Shown one piece after another: positions 17,300 through 24,638 of a stretch of 33,548 bases of DNA. Source of the stretch: Rhodospirillales bacterium (lineage in GTDB: Bacteria > Pseudomonadota > Alphaproteobacteria > Reyranellales > Reyranellaceae). How positions within the stretch are numbered: position 1 is the stretch's first letter; the number at the start of each line of letters is the position of its first letter. The notes under the pieces were generated by a model that worked only from the letters and a program-made list of their open reading frames with translations, was not told where the DNA came from and made no database searches. The stretch spans positions 1-33,548 of the forward strand of contig CANIRG010000014.1 in NCBI GenBank assembly GCA_947469635.1, written 5' to 3'. A program made the position numbers and the translations under genes.

Positions 17300-18061
17300 A
17301 TGGCAAACAGGCTTTTGGGCGTCATATCGGCCCTGCCCGAGGAGTTCACCCATCTCTCCGATCGCTCGGGCCCGTCGCACGAGATCGGCGGATTGGCCTT
17401 CTGGCGCGGCGAGATCGCCGGCCGCGAGGCGGTGTTCGTCGAATGCGGCCCGGGCAAGGTCAACGCGGCGGTTGCCACGTCGCTCCTGCTCGACCGCTTC
17501 GAGTGCCGCGCCCTGATGCTCTGCGGGGTGGCCGGTGGCCTCGATCCGGCGCTGGGCGTCGGCGACGTGGTGGTGGGCGTCAGCAACACCCAGCACGACT
17601 TCGGCCTGCAGAAAGAAGGTGGCTTCGTCACCATCCAGCCCGGCAGCCGGCCATCCCTCGGCGGGGATTGGACGCCGGGCTATGCCGAGTCGGAGCCTTT
17701 GGTGGCGCGCCTGCGCAAGGCGCTCGACGGGCTGGTGCTGGAGGCGCTGCCCGAACAGGTTGGCGCTGGCCGGCGGACGCCCACGATCCATTTCGGCGCC
17801 ATCCTGACCGGCGACTGTTTCGTCAATTCCGACAGCGTCCGGCGACGCCTGCATGCCCAATTCAACGCGCAGGCCGTCGAGATGGAGGGCGGGGCGGTGG
17901 CGCAGGTCGCGCGGCGCTGGGGCGGCGATATCCCCGTCGTGAACGTGCGCTGCCTCAGCGATCTCGCGAGCGCCGAGAGTCATCTCGATTTCCGCGCCTT
18001 CCTGGCCGTGGCGTCGCGCTACGCCTCGCAGGTCGCGCACCGCCTTGCGCCGGCAATCTGA
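17300..18061 (+). CDS. 5'-methylthioadenosine/S-adenosylhomocysteine nucleosidase-like phosphorylase
   Basis: A 253-residue member of the PNP/UDP phosphorylase superfamily. It should cleave adenine from methylthioadenosine and S-adenosylhomocysteine. The N-terminal GVISALPEE matches the catalytic-Glu region of Mtn (GIIGAMEEE), AVEMEGGAVAQVA matches the ribose- and sulfur-site motif AVEMEATA, and RCLSDLA carries the adenine-binding Asp. It is slightly longer than E. coli Mtn (232 residues), with an insertion around residues 95-160. The start ATG lies 10 bases after a TATAGC element. The gene converges on ugpQ with 8 bases between stops. A separate MTA phosphorylase gene lies at 26.1-27.0 kb, so one of the two may have a different nucleoside substrate. 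Confidence 0.82.
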   Translation: MANRLLGVISALPEEFTHLSDRSGPSHEIGGLAFWRGEIAGREAVFVECGPGKVNAAVATSLLLDRFECRALMLCGVAGGLDPALGVGDVVVGVSNTQHDFGLQKEGGFVTIQPGSRPSLGGDWTPGYAESEPLVARLRKALDGLVLEALPEQVGAGRRTPTIHFGAILTGDCFVNSDSVRRRLHAQFNAQAVEMEGGAVAQVARRWGGDIPVVNVRCLSDLASAESHLDFRAFLAVASRYASQVAHRLAPAI

Positions 18062-18069
18062 GCCGGCGG

Positions 18070-18804
18070 CTACTTGCGGTACTGCACGGCGATGTCGGGC
18101 CGGTCGGTCGTGAGCTGGCGAATCGGCTGGGCCATCCAGTAGGCGATATCGTCGGGTTCGTTGGGGACCCAGACGCCCAGCCGATCGCGGCCGAGGCGCT
18201 CGAAGCAGGTCTCGAAGTTCTCGGCCAGCAGGCCCTTCTCGATCGCCACCAGGCAGCCGCCGATGGCATCGAAGCGGTCGAGCGCCGGACCGAGGCCACC
18301 CAGCCGCTCGGCCGACGCCTTGTTGAGCGACGCGAGCACGCGCTGGTGGGGCATGAGACGCCGCACCGTGTCGAGCACCTCGGGCGTGAAGCAGGTCAGG
18401 ATCACCTGCTCCTGCAACCGGCGCCGCACGATCACCTCGATGACCTTGTGCTCGAGGCCGGCCTGCGGCCGGTTCTCTGCGTCGGTCTTGATCTCGATAT
18501 GCAGCTCGACCGCGGAGCCTTCGAAGACATCGAGCACTGAGTCGAGCGAGGGGATGCCTTCGCCATTGCCGCCCTTGAGCTTCGTCCTGCCGAGCTGGCC
18601 AATCGTGAGGTCCTTGACGAGGCCTGTGCCCTCCGTGGTGCGATCGAGGGTCGGGTCGTGGATCACGACAAGCCCGCCGTCGCGCGTGGGGTGGATATCG
18701 AATTCCACCGCTTCGATGCCCAGCGCCCGCGTGCGGACGAAGCCGTCGAGGCTGTTCTCCGGCCAGAGATTGCGCGCGCCGCGATGTCCGACGATCCACA
18801 CCAT
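18070..18804 (-). CDS. ugpQ: glycerophosphodiester phosphodiesterase (UgpQ-like)
   Basis: A 244-residue GDPD-fold enzyme that cleaves glycerophosphodiesters, such as glycerophosphocholine or glycerophosphoethanolamine, to glycerol phosphate and an alcohol. Catalytic and metal residues are in GHRGAR (His7/Arg8 region), PENSLDGF, EFDIHPTRDG and VIHDPTLDRTTEG; ELHIEIKTD supplies another metal ligand. There is no signal peptide, so it acts on imported substrate in the cytoplasm, like E. coli UgpQ. It is the last gene of the dehydrogenase-ugpBAE-ugpQ operon, 19 bases after ugpE. Which glycerol-phosphate stereoisomer it releases depends on the diester; the operon's dehydrogenase suggests glycerol-1-phosphate. 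Confidence 0.92.
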   Translation of the reverse strand: MVWIVGHRGARNLWPENSLDGFVRTRALGIEAVEFDIHPTRDGGLVVIHDPTLDRTTEGTGLVKDLTIGQLGRTKLKGGNGEGIPSLDSVLDVFEGSAVELHIEIKTDAENRPQAGLEHKVIEVIVRRRLQEQVILTCFTPEVLDTVRRLMPHQRVLASLNKASAERLGGLGPALDRFDAIGGCLVAIEKGLLAENFETCFERLGRDRLGVWVPNEPDDIAYWMAQPIRQLTTDRPDIAVQYRK

Positions 18805-18823
18805 GGGTCTTCCGCCTCTCCGT

Positions 18824-19726
18824 CTACTTCCCGCTGTCGACCAGGCCCTTCACCAGCCAGCGCTGCAGCGCCATCACCACGATGACGGGCGGCAGCATGA
18901 CCAGCAGGGCGGCGTTCATGGCGATGTTCCAGGCCGGCTCCGAATCCGACTGCGGGATCAGGTTCTTGAGGCCGATCACGGCCGTGGCCATCGACTTGTC
19001 GGTCGTGAACAGCAGGGGCCAGAGATACTGGTTCCAGCCGTACAGGAAGAGAATGATGCCGAGCGCCACCATGTTCGCCCGGGAGAGCGGCAGCAGCACG
19101 CTCCAGAAGAAGCGCATGGGCGAGGCGCCGTCGATCCGCGCTGCTTCGCAGAGCTCGTCCGGCACGGTGAGGAAGAACTGCCGGAACAGGAAGGTCGCGG
19201 TCGCCGAGGCGATGAGCGGCAGGATCAGGCCGCCGTAGCTGTTCATCATGTTCCAGTCGAGCGTGATCTCGACGCCGAACCAGCGTCCGACGTCGAGCGC
19301 GTCGAGCAGCCATTGCAGCGGCAGGGCGACGTTGGCCACCGCCTCGTAGGTCGGCAGGATGCGCACCTCGACGGGCAGCATCAGCGAGGCGAAGATCAGC
19401 CAGAAGGCGGTCATGCGCCAGGGGAAGCGGAAATAGGCGATGGCGAAGGCCGAGAGCAGCGACACCGCGATCTTGCCCACGGTGATTCCCACCGCGACGA
19501 TGAGCGAATTCAGGAACAGGCGCCCGAGGTTGCCCTTCTGCCAGGCCGTCACCGTGTTGTCGAAGAAGTGCCGCCCGGGCAGCCAGGGCGGCGGGATGGT
19601 GAGCACGTCGGACACGGTGTGTGAGCCCACGACGAAGGCGAAATAGATCGGCAGGCAGACCAGCAGCCCGCCCAGGATCAGCAGGGCGTGGCAGGCGATG
19701 TCGAGGGTGCGGGCGCGTTCGACCAT
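18824..19726 (-). CDS. ugpE: glycerol-3-phosphate/glycerophosphodiester ABC transporter permease UgpE
   Basis: A 300-residue inner-membrane permease with six predicted helices. The cytoplasmic EAA loop is EAARIDGASPMRFFWSVLLP, the coupling helix that contacts the ATPase. The periplasmic loop after helix 1 (FVVGSHTVSDVLTIPPPWLPG) and the C-terminal region fit the UgpE/MalG class. The start ATG is separated from the ugpA stop by one base, indicating tight co-translation. It pairs with UgpA to form the channel; the expected ATPase UgpC is not encoded here. Confidence 0.92.
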   Translation of the reverse strand: MVERARTLDIACHALLILGGLLVCLPIYFAFVVGSHTVSDVLTIPPPWLPGRHFFDNTVTAWQKGNLGRLFLNSLIVAVGITVGKIAVSLLSAFAIAYFRFPWRMTAFWLIFASLMLPVEVRILPTYEAVANVALPLQWLLDALDVGRWFGVEITLDWNMMNSYGGLILPLIASATATFLFRQFFLTVPDELCEAARIDGASPMRFFWSVLLPLSRANMVALGIILFLYGWNQYLWPLLFTTDKSMATAVIGLKNLIPQSDSEPAWNIAMNAALLVMLPPVIVVMALQRWLVKGLVDSGK

Positions 19727-19727
19727 G

Positions 19728-20621
19728 TCAGACGTCGTAGTTGATGCGGCGGTCGGCGTAGCGGAACTGCAGCAAGGTGAGGCCGATGGCGAAGATCATC
19801 AGCAGCACCGACTGGGCCGCGGACGAGCCCAGATCGATGTGCACGAAGCCGTCGAGATAGACCTTGTAGACCAGGATCATGGTGGCGCCACCAGGCCCGC
19901 CATGCGTGACGGCGTCGATGATGGCGAAGGTCTCGAAGAACCCATAGACGAAGTTCATCGTCACGAGGAAGAAGACGGTGGGCCCGATCATCGGCAGCGC
20001 GATGCGGCGGAAGCGCAGCCACGGTCCGGCGCCGTCGACCGCGGCGGCTTCAAGGAGCGAGGGCGGCACGGCGAGCAGGGCGGCCACCAGGAAGATGTAG
20101 TCGTAGCAGATGTGCTTCCACGACGCGGCCAGCGTCACCAGCAGGAAGGCATCGAAGCCGCTGCGGTTGGGATCCCAGGCGATGCCGACCGCCTTCAGCA
20201 CATGGGCGACAGGCCCCACCGAGGGATTGAACAGGAACGCCCAGAGGATGCCGGCGATCACCGGGGCGATGGCATAAGGCAGCAGCACGATGCTGCGGTA
20301 GAGGCCGCGCAGGCGGATGACGCGGTCGGTGGCGAAGGCCAGGGCGCCCGCGACCACGATGGTGAGGATGTTCTGGACCAGCGTGAACCACAGCGTGATC
20401 CAGGCGGCCGAACGGTACTCGGGGCTGAGGAACAGCCTGTGGAAATTGTCGAACCAGACGAACTGCACGCTGGTGCCGAACGCGTCGGTGATGACGAAGG
20501 CCTGCGACAGGGCGCGGACGGCCGGAATGAAGAAGAACAGCAGAAGCACCAGAAGCTGAGGCAGCAGCAGGAGCATCGGCAGGCGCGTCTCGCGGTAGTG
20601 GGCGCGTTTCAGCCCCACCAT
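19728..20621 (-). CDS. ugpA: glycerol-3-phosphate/glycerophosphodiester ABC transporter permease UgpA
   Basis: A 297-residue inner-membrane permease. The N-terminus (YRETRLPMLLLLPQLLVLLLF, split by the first helix) aligns with E. coli UgpA, which supports the start at 20621. A frame extended to 20714 would begin inside ugpB and add an Ala/Arg-rich segment without membrane character. The EAA loop is EAAAVDGAGPWLRFRRIALP. It heterodimerises with UgpE. No Shine-Dalgarno site is visible; the 76-base gap after ugpB holds a GC hairpin, which may lower permease expression relative to the binding protein. Confidence 0.9.
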   Translation of the reverse strand: MVGLKRAHYRETRLPMLLLLPQLLVLLLFFFIPAVRALSQAFVITDAFGTSVQFVWFDNFHRLFLSPEYRSAAWITLWFTLVQNILTIVVAGALAFATDRVIRLRGLYRSIVLLPYAIAPVIAGILWAFLFNPSVGPVAHVLKAVGIAWDPNRSGFDAFLLVTLAASWKHICYDYIFLVAALLAVPPSLLEAAAVDGAGPWLRFRRIALPMIGPTVFFLVTMNFVYGFFETFAIIDAVTHGGPGGATMILVYKVYLDGFVHIDLGSSAAQSVLLMIFAIGLTLLQFRYADRRINYDV

Positions 20622-20650
20622 GCTGCCGCGAGGCGCCGGCCGTGCCCGGC

Positions 20651-20671
20651 GGGCGGCCGGCAAGGCCGCCC
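20651..20671 (-). promoter_or_regulatory. stem-loop between ugpB and ugpA
   Basis: GGGCGGCC (20651-20658), a 5-base loop and GGCCGCCC (20664-20671) form a perfect 8-bp stem. It lies 27 bases after the ugpB stop and before the ugpA start. There is no T-tract. Hairpins after the binding-protein gene in ABC operons commonly protect the upstream mRNA from 3' exonucleases and so raise binding-protein output; that role is inferred here. Confidence 0.5.
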
Positions 20672-20697
20672 CCGGGATTGCTGCTGCCGCGACGCCG

Positions 20698-22023
20698 CTA
20701 GTACTTGCCGGCATTCAGCTTCTCGAACTGCCGCAGGATGTCGTTGCCACGGCGGACCGAGTCGTCGAGCGCCTGCTGCGGCGTCTTCTTCTTAGCGAAG
20801 ACCGATTCCAGTTCCTCGCGCAGCGCGAAGGTCGTCTGCGTGAAGTTGCCGAAGTGGAAGCCGCGGGTGTTCTCGGTCTGGGTGCCGCGGTTGAGCTGGA
20901 GGATGGCGATCTCCCGGGTCGGATTGTCCTTGTAGTAGCCCTCCGCCTTGGCGACCTGGTAGGCCTTGTTGGTGATCGGCACATAGCCGGTCACCTTGTG
21001 CCACCAGACCTGCAGGTCGGGGCTGGCCACGAAGGAGAGGAACTCGGCCACGCCGTCGTATTCCTCCGACTTGTGACCCTTGAGGGTCCAGATCGTGGCG
21101 CCGCCGATCGTGCTGTTGTGGGCGGCGATGCCCTGCTCGTGCGGCATGAAGGTGGCGCTCCACTTGATCTTGGCCTCGCGTTCGACGCTGCCGTGGGCGG
21201 CCGTCGAGGCGAAGAAGGTCGAGCACTTGCCGGAGGTGAAGAGCTGCTCGGGATTGAGGCCCTGGCCTGCGATCTGCATCACGCCGTCGTCGACCCACTT
21301 CTTGAGGCGCGTCACCTGCCCGACGACCTTGGTCTTGTTGTAGACGAACTCGGTGTCGAGCCCGTCGTAGCCGTTGGCCTTGGTGCCGAAGGGCTGATCG
21401 TTGATGATGCTGTAGTTCTCGATCAGGCTCCAGAAGTAGTCGTTGGCCAGAGCCGAGCCGCACTCCGAGATGCCCTTGGTGCGGATCGTGTAGAGCTGCT
21501 GCTCGAACTCCTGCCAGGTGTCGGCCGGGCCGCTGAAGCCCGCCTTCTCGAAATGCTCCTTGTTGAACCACAGGATCGGCGTCGAGGAATTGAAGGGCAT
21601 GCTCATCAGCTTGCCCTTGTACTGGTAGTAGCTGGCGACCGGCTTCACGAGATCGGCCCAGTCGATGGCCTTCTTCTTTTCCGTCAGGAGATCCTGCACC
21701 GGCACGATGGCGCCCGACAGCAGCATGGTCATGAAGCCGCGCTCGTAGATCTGCACCAGCTGCGGATGCTTCTTGGCGCGGTAGGCGGCGATGACGCCGT
21801 TGATCACCTCGTCGTAGTTGCCCTTGTTGGTCTCGACCACGGTGTACTTGGACTGCGAAGCGTTGAAGCGCTTGACGATCTCCGCCACCCGTTCGCCCAG
21901 CACGCCGCCCATGGCGTGCCAGAACTGGACCTCGACGCGCTGCTGCGCCGATGCCTGCCCAGCCAGGCCGACGGCGGCGAGCGCCAGCGCCCCCGCCACC
22001 AGATATCTCTTGAACACACCCAT
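20698..22023 (-). CDS. ugpB: glycerophosphodiester/sn-glycerol-phosphate-binding protein UgpB
   Basis: A 441-residue periplasmic solute-binding protein with a Sec signal peptide (residues 1-26, cleavage likely after GQASA). It is clearly orthologous to E. coli UgpB: VQFWHAMGGVLGERV, KGNYDE, MPFNSSTPILWFNK, STIGGATIW, TGYVPITNKAY, RGFHFGNFTQ, and ELESVFAKKKTPQQALD all have direct counterparts. E. coli UgpB binds glycerophosphocholine and sn-glycerol-3-phosphate. GGGAGGAAACA precedes the ATG. It lies 27 bases after the dehydrogenase gene. Whether the pocket accepts glycerol-1-phosphate diesters is unknown. Confidence 0.94.
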   Translation of the reverse strand: MGVFKRYLVAGALALAAVGLAGQASAQQRVEVQFWHAMGGVLGERVAEIVKRFNASQSKYTVVETNKGNYDEVINGVIAAYRAKKHPQLVQIYERGFMTMLLSGAIVPVQDLLTEKKKAIDWADLVKPVASYYQYKGKLMSMPFNSSTPILWFNKEHFEKAGFSGPADTWQEFEQQLYTIRTKGISECGSALANDYFWSLIENYSIINDQPFGTKANGYDGLDTEFVYNKTKVVGQVTRLKKWVDDGVMQIAGQGLNPEQLFTSGKCSTFFASTAAHGSVEREAKIKWSATFMPHEQGIAAHNSTIGGATIWTLKGHKSEEYDGVAEFLSFVASPDLQVWWHKVTGYVPITNKAYQVAKAEGYYKDNPTREIAILQLNRGTQTENTRGFHFGNFTQTTFALREELESVFAKKKTPQQALDDSVRRGNDILRQFEKLNAGKY

Positions 22024-22050
22024 TGTTTCCTCCCTTCGTTGATTACGTCG

Positions 22051-23418
22051 TCAGGCCACGGCGCGCGTTGGCGCCCAGAAGCCTTTGCCGGCGAACAGCG
22101 CGCCGACGGCCTGGTCGAGCCAGCCGAGGTCGTGCAGTACGTCGAGCAAGGTGAAGCGCCGGCGGATCATGCGGGCGCGTGAATGGTCGGCGGCATGGCG
22201 CGCTGGCGAGACGCCGATGGCATCCGCCGATGCCGGCGCACCGGCGGCTTCGAGCTGGCGGCGCACCGCCGTTGCCGAGGGCAGCCGCTTGCGCAGCGTC
22301 GTCGAGAGGTTGGGCCAGGCGGCCGCGAGAGCCGTCAGCCGGCGCTCGACCTGCGCCGGCGATACGGCCTTGGCCAGGGTCTCGGCTTCGGCATTCTCGG
22401 CCATGAAGGATAGAGGAAACGCCGCCGCCACCTCGTCGCGCAACGTCTGCGGCGACGGCGTGCGTGCCGCCAGTGTCGACGGCGCCATGCGGGAAAGGTC
22501 CTGCCGCAACAACCAGTCGTAGGCCGCCAGCATGGACAGGCAGCCGATGCCGACGCAGGCGCCGTGCGATACAGGCGCACCGTCGACCGCGAGCCCTTCC
22601 ATCTCCCAGAGATGGGCGAACTGGTGGTCGCTGCCGCTGGCCGGCCGCGAGTTGCCGTGCGCCTGCATGGCGAGGCCCGAGACGATCAGGCCCTTCATCA
22701 AGCCTTCCAGCGCATCGCGCCGGCCGCTGCGCACGCCCGACGGATCCGCGAGCCAAGCGGCGAGATTGTCCTGCACCATGGCGAAGGGGCCGGGGTTCAC
22801 CCGCTCCTCGCCCAGCGCATCGGCCAGCATCCAGTCGGCGCCCGCCACGATCTTGCCCACGAGATCGCCGTAGCCCCAGCCCGCCATGGCGGCAGGGGCA
22901 GAGGCGATCACGTCGAGATCGGCCACGATGGCCACAGGTGCGGCGCAGGCCAGCGTGCGCTTGAAGCCGTCGTCGCGGAGCGCGGCGCCCGAGGCGGCAT
23001 AGCCGTCCATCGAGGCCGCCGTCGGGACGCAGACGTACGGCGTGGCCGCCAGCTCGGCGGCGTATTTTGCCAGGTCGTTGAGGACACCGGAGCCGACGAC
23101 GATGGGCAACGCCTGCTGGCTGCGCAACGTGCGCGCCAGTTCGCGGGCCGTCTCCGCCAAGGGCTTCACGCGCGGCTCGCCGCTCAGTAGCACCGGCTCG
23201 GCCTGAGGCAAGCCAGCCACTGAGAGGAGCTCGGCGGTTCGAGCGCCGGCAACGGCCCAGGTATTGGCATCGGCGACCAGCAGATAACGCGTGGCCGGAG
23301 CGACCTGCCGCAGCACGGTCGGCACGGCGGCGAGCGCGCCTGCCCCGATCCGCACATCGCGGGTGGTCGTGGCGGCGCCGACGGCATCGGCGAGCTGGCG
23401 ATCCTGGGACATCTTCAT
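22051..23418 (-). CDS. sn-glycerol-1-phosphate dehydrogenase family protein (AraM/EgsA-like)
   Basis: A 455-residue NAD(P)-dependent polyol-phosphate dehydrogenase of the iron/zinc alcohol dehydrogenase superfamily, AraM/EgsA branch. The family interconverts sn-glycerol-1-phosphate and dihydroxyacetone phosphate. The cofactor GSGVLNDLAKY motif, the metal-site Asp in PTAASMDGYA, and histidines in SDHQFAHLWEMEG and APVSHGACVG are all present. A C-terminal extension makes it longer than Bacillus EgsA (about 394 residues). Start candidates are ATGs at 23418 and 23412; I use the first. It is the first gene of the ugp operon, under a palindromic operator. Placed with UgpB and a phosphodiesterase, it probably oxidises imported glycerol phosphate. 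Another polyol phosphate is the main alternative, given the FGGY kinase opposite. Confidence 0.85.
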   Translation of the reverse strand: MKMSQDRQLADAVGAATTTRDVRIGAGALAAVPTVLRQVAPATRYLLVADANTWAVAGARTAELLSVAGLPQAEPVLLSGEPRVKPLAETARELARTLRSQQALPIVVGSGVLNDLAKYAAELAATPYVCVPTAASMDGYAASGAALRDDGFKRTLACAAPVAIVADLDVIASAPAAMAGWGYGDLVGKIVAGADWMLADALGEERVNPGPFAMVQDNLAAWLADPSGVRSGRRDALEGLMKGLIVSGLAMQAHGNSRPASGSDHQFAHLWEMEGLAVDGAPVSHGACVGIGCLSMLAAYDWLLRQDLSRMAPSTLAARTPSPQTLRDEVAAAFPLSFMAENAEAETLAKAVSPAQVERRLTALAAAWPNLSTTLRKRLPSATAVRRQLEAAGAPASADAIGVSPARHAADHSRARMIRRRFTLLDVLHDLGWLDQAVGALFAGKGFWAPTRAVA

Positions 23419-23440
23419 GTCCCGAATACCAAGCTTTGAG

Positions 23441-23468
23441 ACATGTGTATAGTATACGATACATATGT
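23441..23468. promoter_or_regulatory. 28-bp palindromic operator between the ugp operon and the SorC regulator
   Basis: A dyad centred between 23454 and 23455 has 12 of 14 base pairs matched. Its core GTATAC is flanked by TGTAT and ATACA, with outer ACAT and ATGT arms. It contains a minus-strand TATACT (-10-like) reading toward the dehydrogenase gene, whose start lies 22 bases away. The neighbouring SorC-type regulator is the obvious candidate to bind it. Confidence 0.6.
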
Positions 23469-23507
23469 TCAGAAGCCAGAGCACATTCCCAAATGATGAA
23501 GACACCC

Positions 23508-23620
23508 CACCTAACCCTGAGGAGGCGCGAAGCGCCGTCTCGAAGGGTGGGCACGAGCACCGTGCTTGGGCCGATCCTTCGAGACGCATCGCTACGCGAT
23601 GCTCCTCAGGATGAGGTGAT
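23508..23620. repeat. inverted pair of palindromic (REP/BIME-like) repeats
   Basis: Copy A (about 23508-23551) contains CCCTGAGGAG, hairpin GGCGC-GAA-GCGCC (23524-23536) and GTCTCGAAGGGTG. Copy B (about 23571-23620) is the reverse: ATCCTTCGAGACG, hairpin GCATCGC-TAC-GCGATGC (23586-23602) and CTCCTCAGGATGAGG. A small GCACG/CGTGC hairpin lies between them. Elements of this kind are common between genes in Bradyrhizobium-like genomes. It lies between the operator and the SorC start. Confidence 0.75.
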
Positions 23621-23681
23621 GCTGTTGAATCGGAATACGATCTAGAAGGTAGAGCCAGCGAACAGAGGCGAGCGCAAAAGG

Positions 23682-24635
23682 ATGGCGGACGAGGACGAGC
23701 AGCTGCGTGTACGTGTGGCCTGGCTCTATTTCATGGAGGGGCTGACCCAGGCCGACATCGCCGCTCGCTTGGGCATCACGCGGCTGCGCGCCAACCGGCT
23801 CCTCGGCGAGGCGCGCGAAAGCGGGCTGGTGACCATCCGGGTCAATTCTCCTCTGGCCGGCTGCGTCGAGCTCGAACGTGAGCTGGTGCGAGGGGCGGGC
23901 CTCAAGGATGCCGTGGTGGTGCCGACACCCGACGATCCCGAGCAGGTCACCGCCGCGATCGGGCGCGCCACTGCCGAATATCTCGCCCGGCATCTCGGTG
24001 AGAACCGCGTGCGCGGTATTGGCGTCGGCTGGGGGGCGACGTTGCGCGAGACCATCCGCCACCTGCGCAGCGCCAACCTGAGCGAGCTCAGCGTCAACTC
24101 GATGATGGGCGGCCTGACCCACGGGCTGGAGCTCAACACCTTCGAGATCGCCGGCGAATTCGCCCGCCGCATCAACGGCCAATGCAACTACCTGGCGGCG
24201 CCGATCTATGCCGGCAGCCCGCGGTCGCGCGACACCATCCTGGAGCAGGACGTCTTCCGCGAGACGTTCCAGCGGCTGGCGACCAACGACGTCGCCCTGA
24301 TGAGCGTCGGAGACCTCAGCCGGCGCTCGCTGCTGATCCGTTACGGCCTGCCGCGCGACGTGACGGTGGAGTCGCTTCGGGCGTGCGGCGCTGTGGGCGA
24401 CATCATGGGGACATTCCTCGATGCCAGTGGCAAGCCGGTGAAGCATGCGGTGAACAGGCGCGTGATCGCGCTGCCGGTGGATCGCCTGCGCGACATCGCC
24501 ACCGTGATCGTGGCGTCGGGCGGGCTGAACAAGACGGCGATCCTCGCCGCCGCGTTGCGGGCGAGGCTCTGCTCCGTCGTCGTCGTCGACGAGGCGACGG
24601 CGCGCGCCGTGCTCGGCGTCCTGCGCGGCGGGTGA
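23682..24635 (+). CDS. SorC-family transcriptional regulator (EryD-like)
   Basis: A 317-residue regulator. Residues 10-52 hold a helix-turn-helix (GLTQADIAARLGITRLRANRLLGEA, split across two helices), and residues 60-315 form the SorC sugar-phosphate-binding domain with GVGWGATLRETIRHL, NSMMGGL and TFLDASGKPV. The family includes EryD, SorC and CggR, which sense phosphorylated sugars or polyols. It is divergent from the dehydrogenase-ugp operon and 3 bases upstream of an FGGY kinase. It probably represses one or both units through the palindrome at 23441-23468, with a polyol or glycerol phosphate as inducer. An AGAGGCGAG about 10 bases upstream may serve as ribosome binding site. Confidence 0.88.
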   Translation: MADEDEQLRVRVAWLYFMEGLTQADIAARLGITRLRANRLLGEARESGLVTIRVNSPLAGCVELERELVRGAGLKDAVVVPTPDDPEQVTAAIGRATAEYLARHLGENRVRGIGVGWGATLRETIRHLRSANLSELSVNSMMGGLTHGLELNTFEIAGEFARRINGQCNYLAAPIYAGSPRSRDTILEQDVFRETFQRLATNDVALMSVGDLSRRSLLIRYGLPRDVTVESLRACGAVGDIMGTFLDASGKPVKHAVNRRVIALPVDRLRDIATVIVASGGLNKTAILAAALRARLCSVVVVDEATARAVLGVLRGG

Positions 24636-24638
24636 GGG

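Noticed and set aside
20622-20714. Extended ugpA start overlapping ugpB
   Set aside because: The extra segment is Ala/Arg-rich without family similarity, and the gap carries a hairpin. The start at 20621 fits UgpA N-termini.
20620-22182. Long plus-strand open frame opposite ugpB
   Set aside because: ugpB is unambiguous on the minus strand; the plus frame has no recognisable domain.
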